Shown here: in pieces, positions 23,746-33,632 of the stretch
Layout: each line of letters begins with the position of its first letter
Numbering within the stretch: the first letter of the stretch is position 1
NCBI RefSeq assembly: GCF_020379485.1
Contig: NC_063450.1
Coordinates: forward strand, 54,273,374-54,337,373
DNA from: Brassica napus
Lineage: Eukaryota > Streptophyta > Magnoliopsida > Brassicales > Brassicaceae
DNA length: 64,000 bases
Direction: 5' to 3'
Translations under genes and position numbers: made by a program
The notes under the pieces: model-generated
Database searches by the model: none
Told to the model about the DNA's origin: nothing
The model's input: only the letters and a program-made list of their open reading frames with translations

Positions 23746-24090
23746 ATGTCTCAGAGTTACCTTAGTGCCCAAGAAACTAATACGCTGACAACAAGAAATT
23801 ACCTAATGTCACTCCATTCGACCAGGAAGCAACCTTCAAAGGCAATGAAGAGGCCTGTATCATCGCCTTTGAAGTCCATGCATCCCCAGGTTTACCGAGT
23901 CGAGCCAGTAAACTTCAAAGAGTTGGTTCAGAGGCTAACTGGTGCACCTGAGCACGATGATGTGGTTAAACCCTTCAAGAGTTTGGATGATTTGGCAAAT
24001 GAGAGTTCTTCATCATTAGCATTTGATTTATCATCCTCATCATGGGGAGATTTATCACTTCAAACTCCTGCAAATCTCTCCAGATGGTAG
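23746..24090 (+). CDS. VQ29: VQ-motif protein VQ29
   Basis: Intronless gene for 114 residues. It contains the family motif FKELVQRLTG (57-66), matching F-x3-VQ-x-LTG, after a basic stretch (TRKQPSKAMKRPVSSPLKS). An acidic/serine C-terminal tail follows (HDDVVKPFKSLDDLANESSSS) and the end is NLSRW. VQ proteins bind WRKY and other transcription factors in the nucleus. Arabidopsis VQ29 (At4g37710) is reported to act with PIF1 in restraining light-driven inhibition of hypocotyl growth. Size, motif and gene order agree with that assignment. The start is the first ATG of the frame. Confidence 0.9.
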   Translation: MSQSYLSAQETNTLTTRNYLMSLHSTRKQPSKAMKRPVSSPLKSMHPQVYRVEPVNFKELVQRLTGAPEHDDVVKPFKSLDDLANESSSSLAFDLSSSSWGDLSLQTPANLSRW

Positions 24091-24541
24091 CTTTTATATA
24101 GGACATAACATTTTATTTACTCTTGCAGGTACTTCCTTTGATTGTAATTCTCGACATACCTATTATGTATTAGCTATTTAACAAAACCAGAAAGAAATAT
24201 AAGAAAATAATGTTTATTAACTTTTTAATGGTAACTTGTGGAATAGTAGAATGAACATATTCTGCAGAACTTTACGGATTTTTTTTCAATCATGGTCATA
24301 TTAAATCGGTTAGTCTATAGCTTTGATTGGTTAAACTTTTTTTTGTAACCAAATTAATAATAATTTGACATTTCTAATTTAAAACATATTTTAAACTCGA
24401 TTCTATACTATATATAGTTATATATATATATACATCTGGTATTTTGACACTTCCATTAAAAGAATTAATCAGTGATTCTATATACACATATATAACTTGT
24501 GGAAGTAATTTGAAGTTAACGACAAATAATTAACCTAAGGG

Positions 24542-24894
24542 TTATTCATGTCTATAGATATAATCAAGATGAGCCGTCAATGTTCTTCTCGTCAAGCAAT
24601 CTTCGTCGTCGTCTTTCTCGCAACTCTCTCCCGCCGCTTCATATAATTTTGAATCCATCATTTCCTAAAATGTAATTAAACATATATGAATCAAGAAATG
24701 AAATTATACCAATTACGTATAAAATCTACATAATAACCGGGTATGTAGTATATATGACTAACCAGACTAAGTATGTCGGCCGAAGAGATTGTAAAGGAGG
24801 GGAAATCGGCCGGTTCAGGGCGGGCGGTGCACGTTAGCGTGGTGGTGCAACAAAGGACGAGAGCTACCATGAGCAAAGTAGAGAGATTATCCAT
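24542..24894 (-). CDS. PSK6: Phytosulfokine-6-type precursor with altered hormone core
   Basis: Two exons, 24763-24894 and 24542-24664, with GT-AG intron and phase 0, encode 84 residues. Exon 1 gives a signal peptide (MDNLSTLLMVALVLCCTTTLTCTA) and a short propeptide. Exon 2 gives the PSK-domain features: Cys, an acidic run (CEKDDDEDC), LTRRTLTAH and then LDYIY. Known PSK precursors place YIYTQ directly after that aspartate, where it is Tyr-sulphated and cut out by subtilases. Here the codons read TAT ATC TAT AGA CAT, giving YIYRH, followed by Glu and stop (24542-24562). The two tyrosines and the preceding Asp survive; positions 4 and 5 do not. Gene order supports At4g37720 (PSK6), itself annotated only as putative. 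The splice model was traced by hand. Confidence 0.85.
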
Positions 24895-24940
24895 TTTGTG
24901 ATTAATTTTTGGATATTGACACCAATAATCACCGAACAAT

Positions 24941-24951
24941 CTTTATATAGA
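24941..24951 (-). promoter_or_regulatory. TATA box of the PSK6-type gene
   Basis: Minus-strand CTATATAAAG lies about 50 bases before the ATG at 24894. This spacing supports the downstream ATG over the in-frame one at 24939, which would leave almost no leader. Confidence 0.55.
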
Positions 24952-24955
24952 GTCA

Positions 24956-25899
24956 TTCTTGGTTAACTATATTCTTAATGTAGTCTTTATTTTAGACGGT
25001 TTTGTTCTTATCTTTTATTTTGTCAGTGTTCTTATCTTTTCCACACACACAAAAATAGTAAATAAACACAAAAATAGTAAATAAACACATATATCTCAAT
25101 TCACTCGTCCTGGGAAGAGAAAAAGAAGAAAATATATATTTTTTAACATATTTTTAAGTTTTTAGTTTGTTGAATTTGATTAAATCTAGAGTACGCTAAT
25201 AACTTTCTATAATTAACCATCAGACCAAAACAATTTAGCTGTGTATTTAAAAAAAATTCAACAACATTTACATCTATTTTTCTTCAAAAGTAACTTACCT
25301 TGTATTCTTTATATAGACGTTTACACCGAGGGACACTTTCTCTCTTTTGTTAACGCCTGAAGACACATTGTATAGATGGAGCACAATATTGGGATAGCTA
25401 TCTTTTCGTTGGATATTAAGGCCCTCTGCGCGAGTTTGAAAAAAAAAATATTCCCTTTAAGGAACCAAACCAGATAATACTCTGGTTGGAATAAATGCAG
25501 CAGATGGAAAAGTAAAAGTAGGTATATGGGTTTTAGAGTCTCTTGTTTGGGCCGTTGATTTTTTTGGTGAAATAAGATCTAATGGCTCAGAAGAGGCGTA
25601 TAGTTTTGGCTCTAATAAATGTTGTTCTTTAACGTATAGTTTTTGTTTGTGAGAGTAGTGTGATGTCATGTGAACCACACGGCTTTAACCCTTCCACTGA
25701 TAGATTTTTCTTTTGGTTTCTAAACAAAAATGTATCTGAACAAAATCTTATTGTTTAATACGAAAATAAATACAAACGGTTACAAAATGCAGAAACTTTC
25801 ATTTTATACAAATCTCGTAAATACCCAGAACATGGAATGGGATCTTCATTGTTATCCATATCTCATCTGACCACCTCTTATCTGACCTTTGCGACCCTC
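24956..25899. other. Intergenic DNA before the minisatellite
   Basis: AT-rich. Holds the PSK6 upstream region and no supported gene. A short direct repeat (ACACAAAAATAGTAAATAA, twice) occurs near 25048-25086. Confidence 0.45.
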
Positions 25900-26520
25900 C
25901 CCCCCCCCCACACCTCTCATGTCCACAGCCACCACAGCCACCACATCCACACAACTGCCGTCCACACTGATCACATCCACACGTCACGACATCAACAACA
26001 TCACCACAACCACTGACCATGAGAAACCCGTCCACAATTCTTCCGACCACATCAACAATATCCACACACACATTGACTAAGAGAGCTACCATCACCTCCA
26101 TTAATTACCACCTCCATTAATTACCACCTCCAGTATCTCCTCTCCCTCTATTACCACTTTCGTATCCACCACCGAGAGCTCCATCCACAACTCTTCTGGT
26201 CACATCAACAACATCAACACAACCACTGACTACGAGAACCCCGTCCACAACTCTTCCGACCACATCAACAATATCGACACACATTGACCAAGAGAGCTAC
26301 CATCACCTCCATTAATCATCACCTCCAGTATCTCATCTCCCTCTATTACCACTTTCGTATCCACCACCGAGAGCTCCATCCACAAATCTTCCGGTCACAT
26401 CAACAACATCAACAACATCAACACAACCACTAACTACGAGATCCTCATCCACAATTCTTCCGGCCACATCAAAAATACCCACGCACACATTGACCAAGAG
26501 AGCCACCGTCACTTTCATAG
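25900..26520. repeat. Minisatellite with a unit of about 205-213 bp
   Basis: Three imperfect tandem units share an order of strings: ATCAACAACATCAACACAACCACT, ACGAGA, CCGTCCACAATTCTTCC (about 26029, 26242 and, diverged, 26446), CACATTGACCAAGAGAGC and CCACCTCCAGTATCTC. Spacing between equivalent points is 213 and 204 bp. Inside each unit runs of CAACAT/CCAC form a finer repeat. On the minus strand the units are partly open and rich in Val, Asp and Gly (VDVVDVV, GGGYESGN), so they may derive from a repetitive coding sequence. There is no clear start or complete gene. Confidence 0.65.
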
Positions 26521-26730
26521 GGTTTGGCCGAGAAAACAGAGTCAACTAGTTGTTCTAAGAAGCGGGGTCTAACTTTCCATGTGGAGTTTGTCTGTGAATC
26601 AAAGGAGGCAGAGAAGAACAGAGATCGAGATCGAGAACTAATCGGCAAGAGCGTTGAAGACTACGCGGCGATGGTCGGGGCCAAGGAACGATCCAAATAC
26701 TGAAATCGAGAGGTGGAACACGGTAATACG

Positions 26731-26892
26731 ATGTCGAGAGAGACGAATCAAGAAGATTTAGAGCGGCAGCGAAAGTATCTTTCTCAGATTACAAATTTGT
26801 CGCACGGGAGAAAGGAGGTAGGGTTTCGTCGTTTCATAGTTTTCTCAGATTATGGATTTTGTTTGAAAAAGGAACCGACGCCAAAGAGATAA
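26731..26892 (+). pseudogene. Possible first-exon fragment
   Basis: An ATG opens a charged, protein-like frame (MSRETNQEDLERQRKYLSQI) that runs to AAGGAG followed by GTAGGG, a good splice donor, at 26818. Read through, it stops at 26892. The surrounding stretch 26580-26830 is GC-richer than its flanks. The LINE follows about 500 bp downstream. I do not recognise the protein. It could be a truncated gene or a repeat-borne fragment. Confidence 0.25.
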
Positions 26893-27734
26893 AGTGATGT
26901 TATATTTTGATTTTAAATTTATCTTATTTATCTAGATAGATAGTGTAACGAAATGAGATGTACTTTAGTTAGAGGTTATGTTGGTAATTTTGTTAGGGTA
27001 ATGTGTCTTGTATGTTCAACGTGTCTCTTAGTGTAATTGACAACTTAGAACGTGTTTCCTAGGGTAAAAATTTCTTCTTTATATTAACACATATGGAAGT
27101 CGATCGTGGGACGAATGAATATTTTTGCCATGGAGTATTGGCTTGGTCACTTGAGTGGAGCGGAGAAGATTGTGGCTGGACGTACCGAAACAAAATTAAT
27201 ACACATGATAATGAGTATCAAAAATGTTGACGTGTTACGAAATGTATAGTCAACGTTTCGTTTCAACGTTTGGTTTTAATTTTAGGCCAAAATTACCAAT
27301 ATAAAAACTCTAATTAACTAATTATAAACGAAACTGATGGCATTAACGAAACATATTAAATTGCTCCCAACACTGCTCCTCCTCCGTTGCTGAAGCTGAT
27401 TCCGCCGTTAATTTCTCGCCGGTGACAATCTTGCTACAGATCCGTTAGTTGGGGGTGCTCTAATCCATCCCCTGAGACTCATCTCAGTCTCCCTACTATG
27501 GATGGAAGCTCAAAGATGGAACCTTTGTTCCTCTCTGTTTATGGAACCTCAGCTGAATTTCCCGGCGGGTTTTCAGTCTAATCTCTTTTCTTGAGTTTCC
27601 CTCTACTGTCCTGGTACAGTCTACTTGCCTCGCCACTGAGGATCTACTTTCACCATTAGGGTTTCCGTACCGTATTCCGTACGGTTGTGTTTTTCTTTCT
27701 CTGTTCTTTGGAGTGGAGTTCTCTTAGCATTGCC

Positions 27735-29453
27735 ATGTCTCACCGCCTATCTAGAGCGGAGAAGGGTAAATGGAAACCGGACCCTCCAAGACAGAACTGA
27801 CGACCACCAGTAAATATTCCGGAGGTCAACAGCTCTTCCCTCATCGAGGAGAATAAATTCACTCTCATTGGACGAGTTACAAATCCTGCAGTGCAGAACA
27901 CAAGAGCTCTTGTGGATTTCTTTCCCCAACACTGGAAGGTGGTAGGAACAATAACTGGAAGAGACCTAGGGCCTAATTTGTTCCAGTTCAAGTTTGAATC
28001 GGAGCATGATATGCAAACTATCCTATCTAAAGCTCCATTCCACTTCAAACGTTGGATGATAATTCTACAAAGATGGGAGCCTATTGTATCGGACTACTTC
28101 CCAGCCCTGATCTCTTTCTGGATCAGAGTCCATGGGATCCCTCTCCATTACTGGACTGATATAGCTCTTAACACTATTGGCGAGGAACTGAAACCTGTGG
28201 AGAATTTTGATGTAGATCGCGGAAGAGTAAGGGTACAGATTAACGGGTTGAAGCCGCTGGAGATGAAGATGGATATAAGCCTACCATCAGGAGAGATCAA
28301 GCAGGTTGATCTCGAATATGAAAAGCTGGAAAGACACTGCTTTGCTTGCTACTCTCTGTCTCATGAGGCTGATGACTGCCCATCTCAGCAAGCTCGTAAC
28401 AACGCTGGAAACTCAAGATACCCATCTCTAGGGATCAATCAATCTCGTACCCTGGAGAGGTTGGAGGCTCACAGGGCTAGAACCCAAACCATGAAGAACA
28501 GCAGAACGATCCCTTCTCTCCCCTCCCACAAAGAAACTAGACCTCAAAGGTGGAATAGAGTTTCAGAACCTAGCGCCTTTGACTGGAACAGAGAAAAAGA
28601 ATTTCGTGTTAACTATGGAGCTCGAAAGGAACTCTCATCTAGAGAAGGATCATCACGTATAGATCCAAAGGGGCCTTCTATCTCTAGGACTCCTGCTCGC
28701 GAACACCTATGTTTTCGCAGAGACTCTTCTGAGGTCCATCGAGGGTCTGTATCAAACAATGTTACGTCGACTCCACGCCAAACATGGAGACCAGTGGCTG
28801 AAGGCTCTCGCAAAGGAAACTCTGCTTCTCAGGGTATGTCGCAGGTTTCTCACACCCCCTCTCCGAGACCCCAAAGAGAAGAAGATTCCCTGCAGAGAGC
28901 GATAACTAACAGGGAAAATCAAAACTCTGGAAATGGAAGCGCTCGATCCTCTGAGAGAAGATCAGCACACGATAGACTCTCCCTGCCCTCCCCTAGGATT
29001 CCACTACTCCAAGACGGAGTCGCAAACTCGGAATTTGGTAGACTACAGGAGGTCCCCATTCAAGTTCTAGAAGATAATTCCCCCCTGCTCTCGTCTGGTG
29101 GGCTTCCTTCAAGCTCAAGGAAACCTAGCACACCTAGTGGGGAGGCTAGAAACTCTTTCCTGAATAGGTCTCCTATACGCACTCTTAGCGAGGATCGTCT
29201 GCACGTGTCTCTGCGACTTGGCCCGATAGCAGACAATGATCCAGAAAATACTTCCCAACTACAGCTAAATCGCAGGTCTGGCAAGGAGGTAGCTTCACAA
29301 CCCAACTCGGCTGGGAAAAGGAAACAGATAACCCTCTCTCAATCCAAAATGAAAGGGTCTCTGAGCCCAAACCAAGGGGTGAGTGTGAAGAAAAGAAGAG
29401 TCACAAAAGTTCAAAACTCCCCTCGCAGAAGAACTGTGCCAGCGACGGGATAG
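27735..29453 (+). pseudogene. LINE ORF1 (DUF4283 + zinc knuckle), one nonsense codon
   Basis: The frame starts at ATG 27735 (MSHRLSRAEKGKWK) and is interrupted by TGA at 27798-27800 after 21 codons. It then stays open to 29453. After the stop come the DUF4283-type region (ALVDFFPQHWKVVGTITG, then SFWIRVHGIPLHYW), the CCHC knuckle CFACYSLSHEADDC, and a long Ser/Arg/Pro-rich basic tail ending in PRRRT. The product would coat LINE RNA. The order and phrases are those of plant LINE ORF1 proteins. Confidence 0.85.
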
Positions 29454-29542
29454 AGCAGCGGAGCTACGAGAGGGTCTACAAGAGGAACCCAACCAAGAAC
29501 AACGCTCATCCCAGCCGCTCCAAAACCTCTTCCTTAGTGAAT

Positions 29543-32500
29543 ATGTGCTGGAACTATCAAGGTATAGGGAGCGACCTGACAGTTCGTCGACTCCGGGAAT
29601 TTTGATCCAAAAATTCTCCGGATATAATGTTCCTTATGGAAACTAAGAGGAAGGATGAAGACGTCTTCAAGATGTATCGTGGCACTGAGTTTACTAACCA
29701 CTACACAGTTCCTCCGATTGGACTTAGTGGAGGCTTAGCCCTATCTTGGAAAGATAATGTAACTCTAGAAGTTCTATTTGCTTCCGCCAATGTAATAGAC
29801 ACTAGAGTTACTTTCAACAATAAAAGTTTCTTTGTCTCCTATATCTATGGTGCTCCATAACGAGAGAATAGACCTGCCTTTTGGCAGACCCTAACGGAAT
29901 TAGGAGCACAAAGAGACCAAGCTTGGCTACTCACCGGGGACTTCAATGATCTACTTGACAACTCTGAGAAGGTTGGAGGACCGCCAAGATGGGAAGGATC
30001 ATTCCTGTCGTTTAGAAACTTTGTCTCGCAACAAGGACTTTGGGATCTGCAGTTTTCGGGGAACTCCCTCTCTTGGAGAGGCACGCGATACACGCACTTT
30101 ATACAGTCCCGCCTTGATAGAGCTATGGCCAATGTGGCATGGATGGAAATGTTCCCTGCTGGAAGAAGTGAATACCTGAGATACGAAGGATCGGACCATC
30201 GTCCTATACTCACGCACTTTGATCTCCACCTGAACCGAAAAAAGGGCTCGTTCAGATATGATAGAAGCCTCAGTGAAAAACCTGAAATTCGAGCCCTTAT
30301 TGAGAGTTCGTGGAATGGAGCAGGAAGCGTTTCAGTTCTAACCAAGATCAATCAGGTTAGAAGGGACCTTATTGACTGGGTGAAAAGGAATGCTGCATCT
30401 TCCAAAGATCTCATCACTTCTAGCCAGCTAGCATTGGAACAAGCTCTTTCAGAGATTATTCCTAACCCAGAAAGAATTGAGAGCCTGAAGCAAACACTGG
30501 AAAACGCGTATAAAGAAGAAGAATTATACTGGCGACAGAGGAGCCATATCCAGTGGTTGAAAGGAGGAGATAGAAACTCTAGTTTCTTTCATGCTGTAAC
30601 GAGAGGCCGAAGAGCCCGTAATAAATTCTCAGTCATTGAGAATGAGCTGGGGCAGGCGGTTTATGATGAGGACCAGATAGTCAACACGTTCACTCTCTTC
30701 TATCAGGCGTTGTTTGAAGCTGGAGGCTCTGATCCCATCAGTACTGTCCGTGAAGCGCTCACCACAAAAGTCACTATCGAGATGAATCAAGCTATGAGTG
30801 CTATGCCGAGTATTGAAGAGGTGCGAGCGGCTGTATTTGCTATCCACTCTGATAGAGACCCGGGTCCAGACGGATTTTCGGCGGGGTTTTATCAGTCCTT
30901 TTGGGATATCATTGGGCCTGATATGTACCGAGATATTTTGTCTTTCTTCGAAGACAGCACACTCCACCCACGACACAATGAAACTCATGTGAGGTTGATA
31001 CCAAAAGGGCTGGGAGCTAAGAGAGTGTCTGATTATCGGCCGATAGATTTATGTAACACTCACTATAAAATCATCGCCAAGATCTTGACGAAAAGACTGC
31101 AGCCGATGCTCCAGCTTCTGATATCGCCTTCTCAGTCTGCTTTTGTACCGGGACATGCTATATCTGATAATGTGTTGCTGACCCACGAGATTCTACACTA
31201 TCTGCGCCACTCTGGAGCAAAAAAAAGAGTCTATATGGCGGTAAAAACCGACATGAGCAAGGCGTATGACAGAATTGAGTGGGGATTTCTGAAGGCAGTA
31301 CTTGAAACTCTTGGATTTAATCTAACAGTTGTTAACTGGCACATGGAGTGTCTGAACTCAGTTTCCTACTCCTTCCTTATCAACGGGAGCCTACAAGGCA
31401 GAGTCAACCCGTCTCGAGGCCTCCGACAAGGTGACCCGCTCTCTCCGTACCTCTTTATACTCTGTATAGAGATCCTCTCGGGACTGTGCAATAATGCTTT
31501 GCAAGATGGAACTCTCCCTGGTATCAAGGTCGCTAGAGCATGCCCGCCAATCAACCATCTCCTATTTGCCGATGACACCATGTTCTTCGGTAAATCAGAC
31601 TCCGGTAGCTGCTCGGCCCTCACCTCTATCCTCAGCAAATATGAGGCAGCCTCGGGCCAATGTATAAACCGAGCAAAGTCAGTGATCACATTCTCGTCTA
31701 AAACCCATCCTGATGCAAAGACTAGAGTTAAGACTGCGTTGGATATATCTTCAGAAGGAGGAATTGGAAAGTATCTCAGTCTTCTGGAGCATTTTGGCCG
31801 CAAAAAGAGAGATATCTTTGCGAATATTGTAGACATGATCCGTCAGCGATCTCATGGTTGGTCTACACGGTTCCTGTCAGGCGCGGGGAAGATGGTGCTA
31901 CTGAAAGCAGTGTTGGCAGCGATGCCCACCTACGCTATAACTTGCTTTAAGCTCCCCAAATCCTTGGGTAAACAGATCCAATCAGTACTAACAAGGTTCT
32001 GGTGGGATGTCAAACCAGAACTTAGGAAAATGGCTTGGGTTTCATGGGACAAACTAACGCTTCCTAAGAGGTCTGGTGGTCTCGGGTTCAAGGAGATAGA
32101 GACGTTCAATGATGCTCTCCTTGCTAAAATAACATGGCGACTACTGAAGCATCCTGACTCCCTTCTCGGACAAACCCTGCTGAACAAATACTGTATGGAT
32201 GCAGATATCCTTAACTGCACTATTGCAAAGTCATCCTCCCACGGGTGGTGAGGAATCATGGCAGGGCGTGAAGTGCTCAGACAGGGTTTGGGATGGATAG
32301 TAGGCAATGGAGATAGCATCAAGGTCTGGGATGATGACTGGCTCTCTACAAGCTCCCAAGCTCGACCTATGGGCCCCCCCCCCCCACCCTCTGCTCGCAG
32401 CACTTAAAGGTCAGCGATCTGATCAATCCGAGCACAGCAGACTGGGACATCCAGAAGATACGACTTCACCTGCCTCATTATGAGGAAACCATTAGGAAAA

Positions 32501-33568
32501 TCATCCCAAGCTCTTTTGGATCAAATGATGAACTGATGTGGCTACCAGAGAAGACAGGAACCTATAGCTCTAAATCCGGCTATGCACTCTCTAAAGTCTA
32601 CCAGTCAAATATAGATGAAAGCTTCAACTGGAGTAGTTGCATCTGGAACGTTAAATGCTCCCCAAAAATCAAGCACTTCCTCTGGAAAATGAAAAATGAT
32701 GCAGTTGCGGTGGGCTCGACTCTGCTCAAGAGGGGAATTCAGGTTGATGGTACCTGCAAGAGAACAAGAAACAACTATTCATCTTTTTACTCAATGTGCT
32801 TTCGCTAAGAAGGTATGGGAGTTGGTTCCATCTTTATTTACACCTGCAGTGAGAACTTGTGCTTCTATCACCGAACTCCTCAGGCTGTGCACAAGACTAG
32901 TCAATCTCCCCCCATCTGGTATATCAATACCTCTTTACCCTTGGATACTATGGCTGCTTTGGACAAACAGAAACAAGCTCTTGTTTGAGGATAAGTCTTT
33001 CAATGAATCAGAATTGGTTACTAGAGCCCTGGTGCTAGCAAGAGAATGGCAAAGTACCTCTCTACCAGCAGGGTCACAATCTGATTCACCTAAAGACTCC
33101 TCGCATAAACCCTTTGTCCTACCCTCGGGTTTCGAAGAAGCAAGCTCTGATACCATCCATTATTATGTGGATGCAGCTTGGAATAGTGGCTCTGCTGCAG
33201 GGGGTTTTGGCTGGATTTGCTACGACCATGCTGGTCTCACCCTTCGTCAGGGTACTTCATCTCGCCGGTATGTAGCTTCGGCCTTGGTTGCCGAAGCGTT
33301 GGCGTTAAATTTAGCACTCTCTGATGCTGTCAATGCAGGTGTTAAAGACTTGATCTGTTTTTCAGACTCTAAAAGTCTAGTCGCACTGCTCTCAGGAAAG
33401 TCATCTGTGACTGAACTCCAAAGAATCATCAGTGATATATCCTTGTTGAGCCTATCTTTATTGTCTGTTACTTTTAAATTTGTTCCACGCTCTTGTAATA
33501 TGGCTGCTGATAGCCTAGCGAAAAACGCTCTGTATGTTGCGTCAAACTCCCTTGAGGAGGATGACTAA
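29543..33568 (+). pseudogene. LINE ORF2: endonuclease, reverse transcriptase, RNase H; multiply broken
   Basis: Starts at ATG 29543 (MCWNYQGIG). Domains in order: AP-endonuclease (LLTGDFND and SDHRPI at about 29930-30210), reverse transcriptase (about 30950-31800, with the catalytic FADD at 31565-31576), zinc-binding RT-associated region (WSSCIWNVKCSPKIKHFLWK), and RNase H with its acidic residues in YVDAAW, AEALAL, FSDSKSL and AADSLAK (33160-33530). Lesions: TGA at 29603, TAA at 29858, TGA at 32249, a frameshift near a run of 12 C at 32374-32385, and a return shift near 32757 that also removes part of the zinc-knuckle region. Not functional. Confidence 0.88.
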
Positions 33569-33632
33569 CTTTTCGGTTTGATTATTAATGCAAGGTTTGA
33601 TCAAAAAAAAGAAAAAAAAACCCTAATTATAA

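Larger units (their letters stand above)
27328..33622 (+). mobile_element. LINE (non-LTR retrotransposon), nearly full length, inactivated
   Basis: The 5' UTR (to 27734) is GC-richer than its surroundings. It is followed by a nucleic-acid-binding ORF1, an ORF2 with endonuclease, reverse transcriptase and RNase H, a short 3' UTR and an A-rich tail (33601-33620). Plant L1-type (RIL-like) order. A candidate 10-bp target duplication CTAATTATAA occurs at 27318-27327 and 33623-33632; it is weak because it is short and AT-rich, so the 5' border is provisional. At least four in-frame stops and two frameshifts (see the ORF entries) show the copy is dead. Confidence 0.88.

Noticed and set aside
24895..24939. 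Upstream ATG for the PSK6-type gene
   Set aside because: It would put MFGDYWCQYPKINHK before a complete signal peptide and lies next to the TATA box.
25900..26520. CRISPR-like spacing of repeats
   Set aside because: Plant nuclear DNA; units are tandem without unique spacers.
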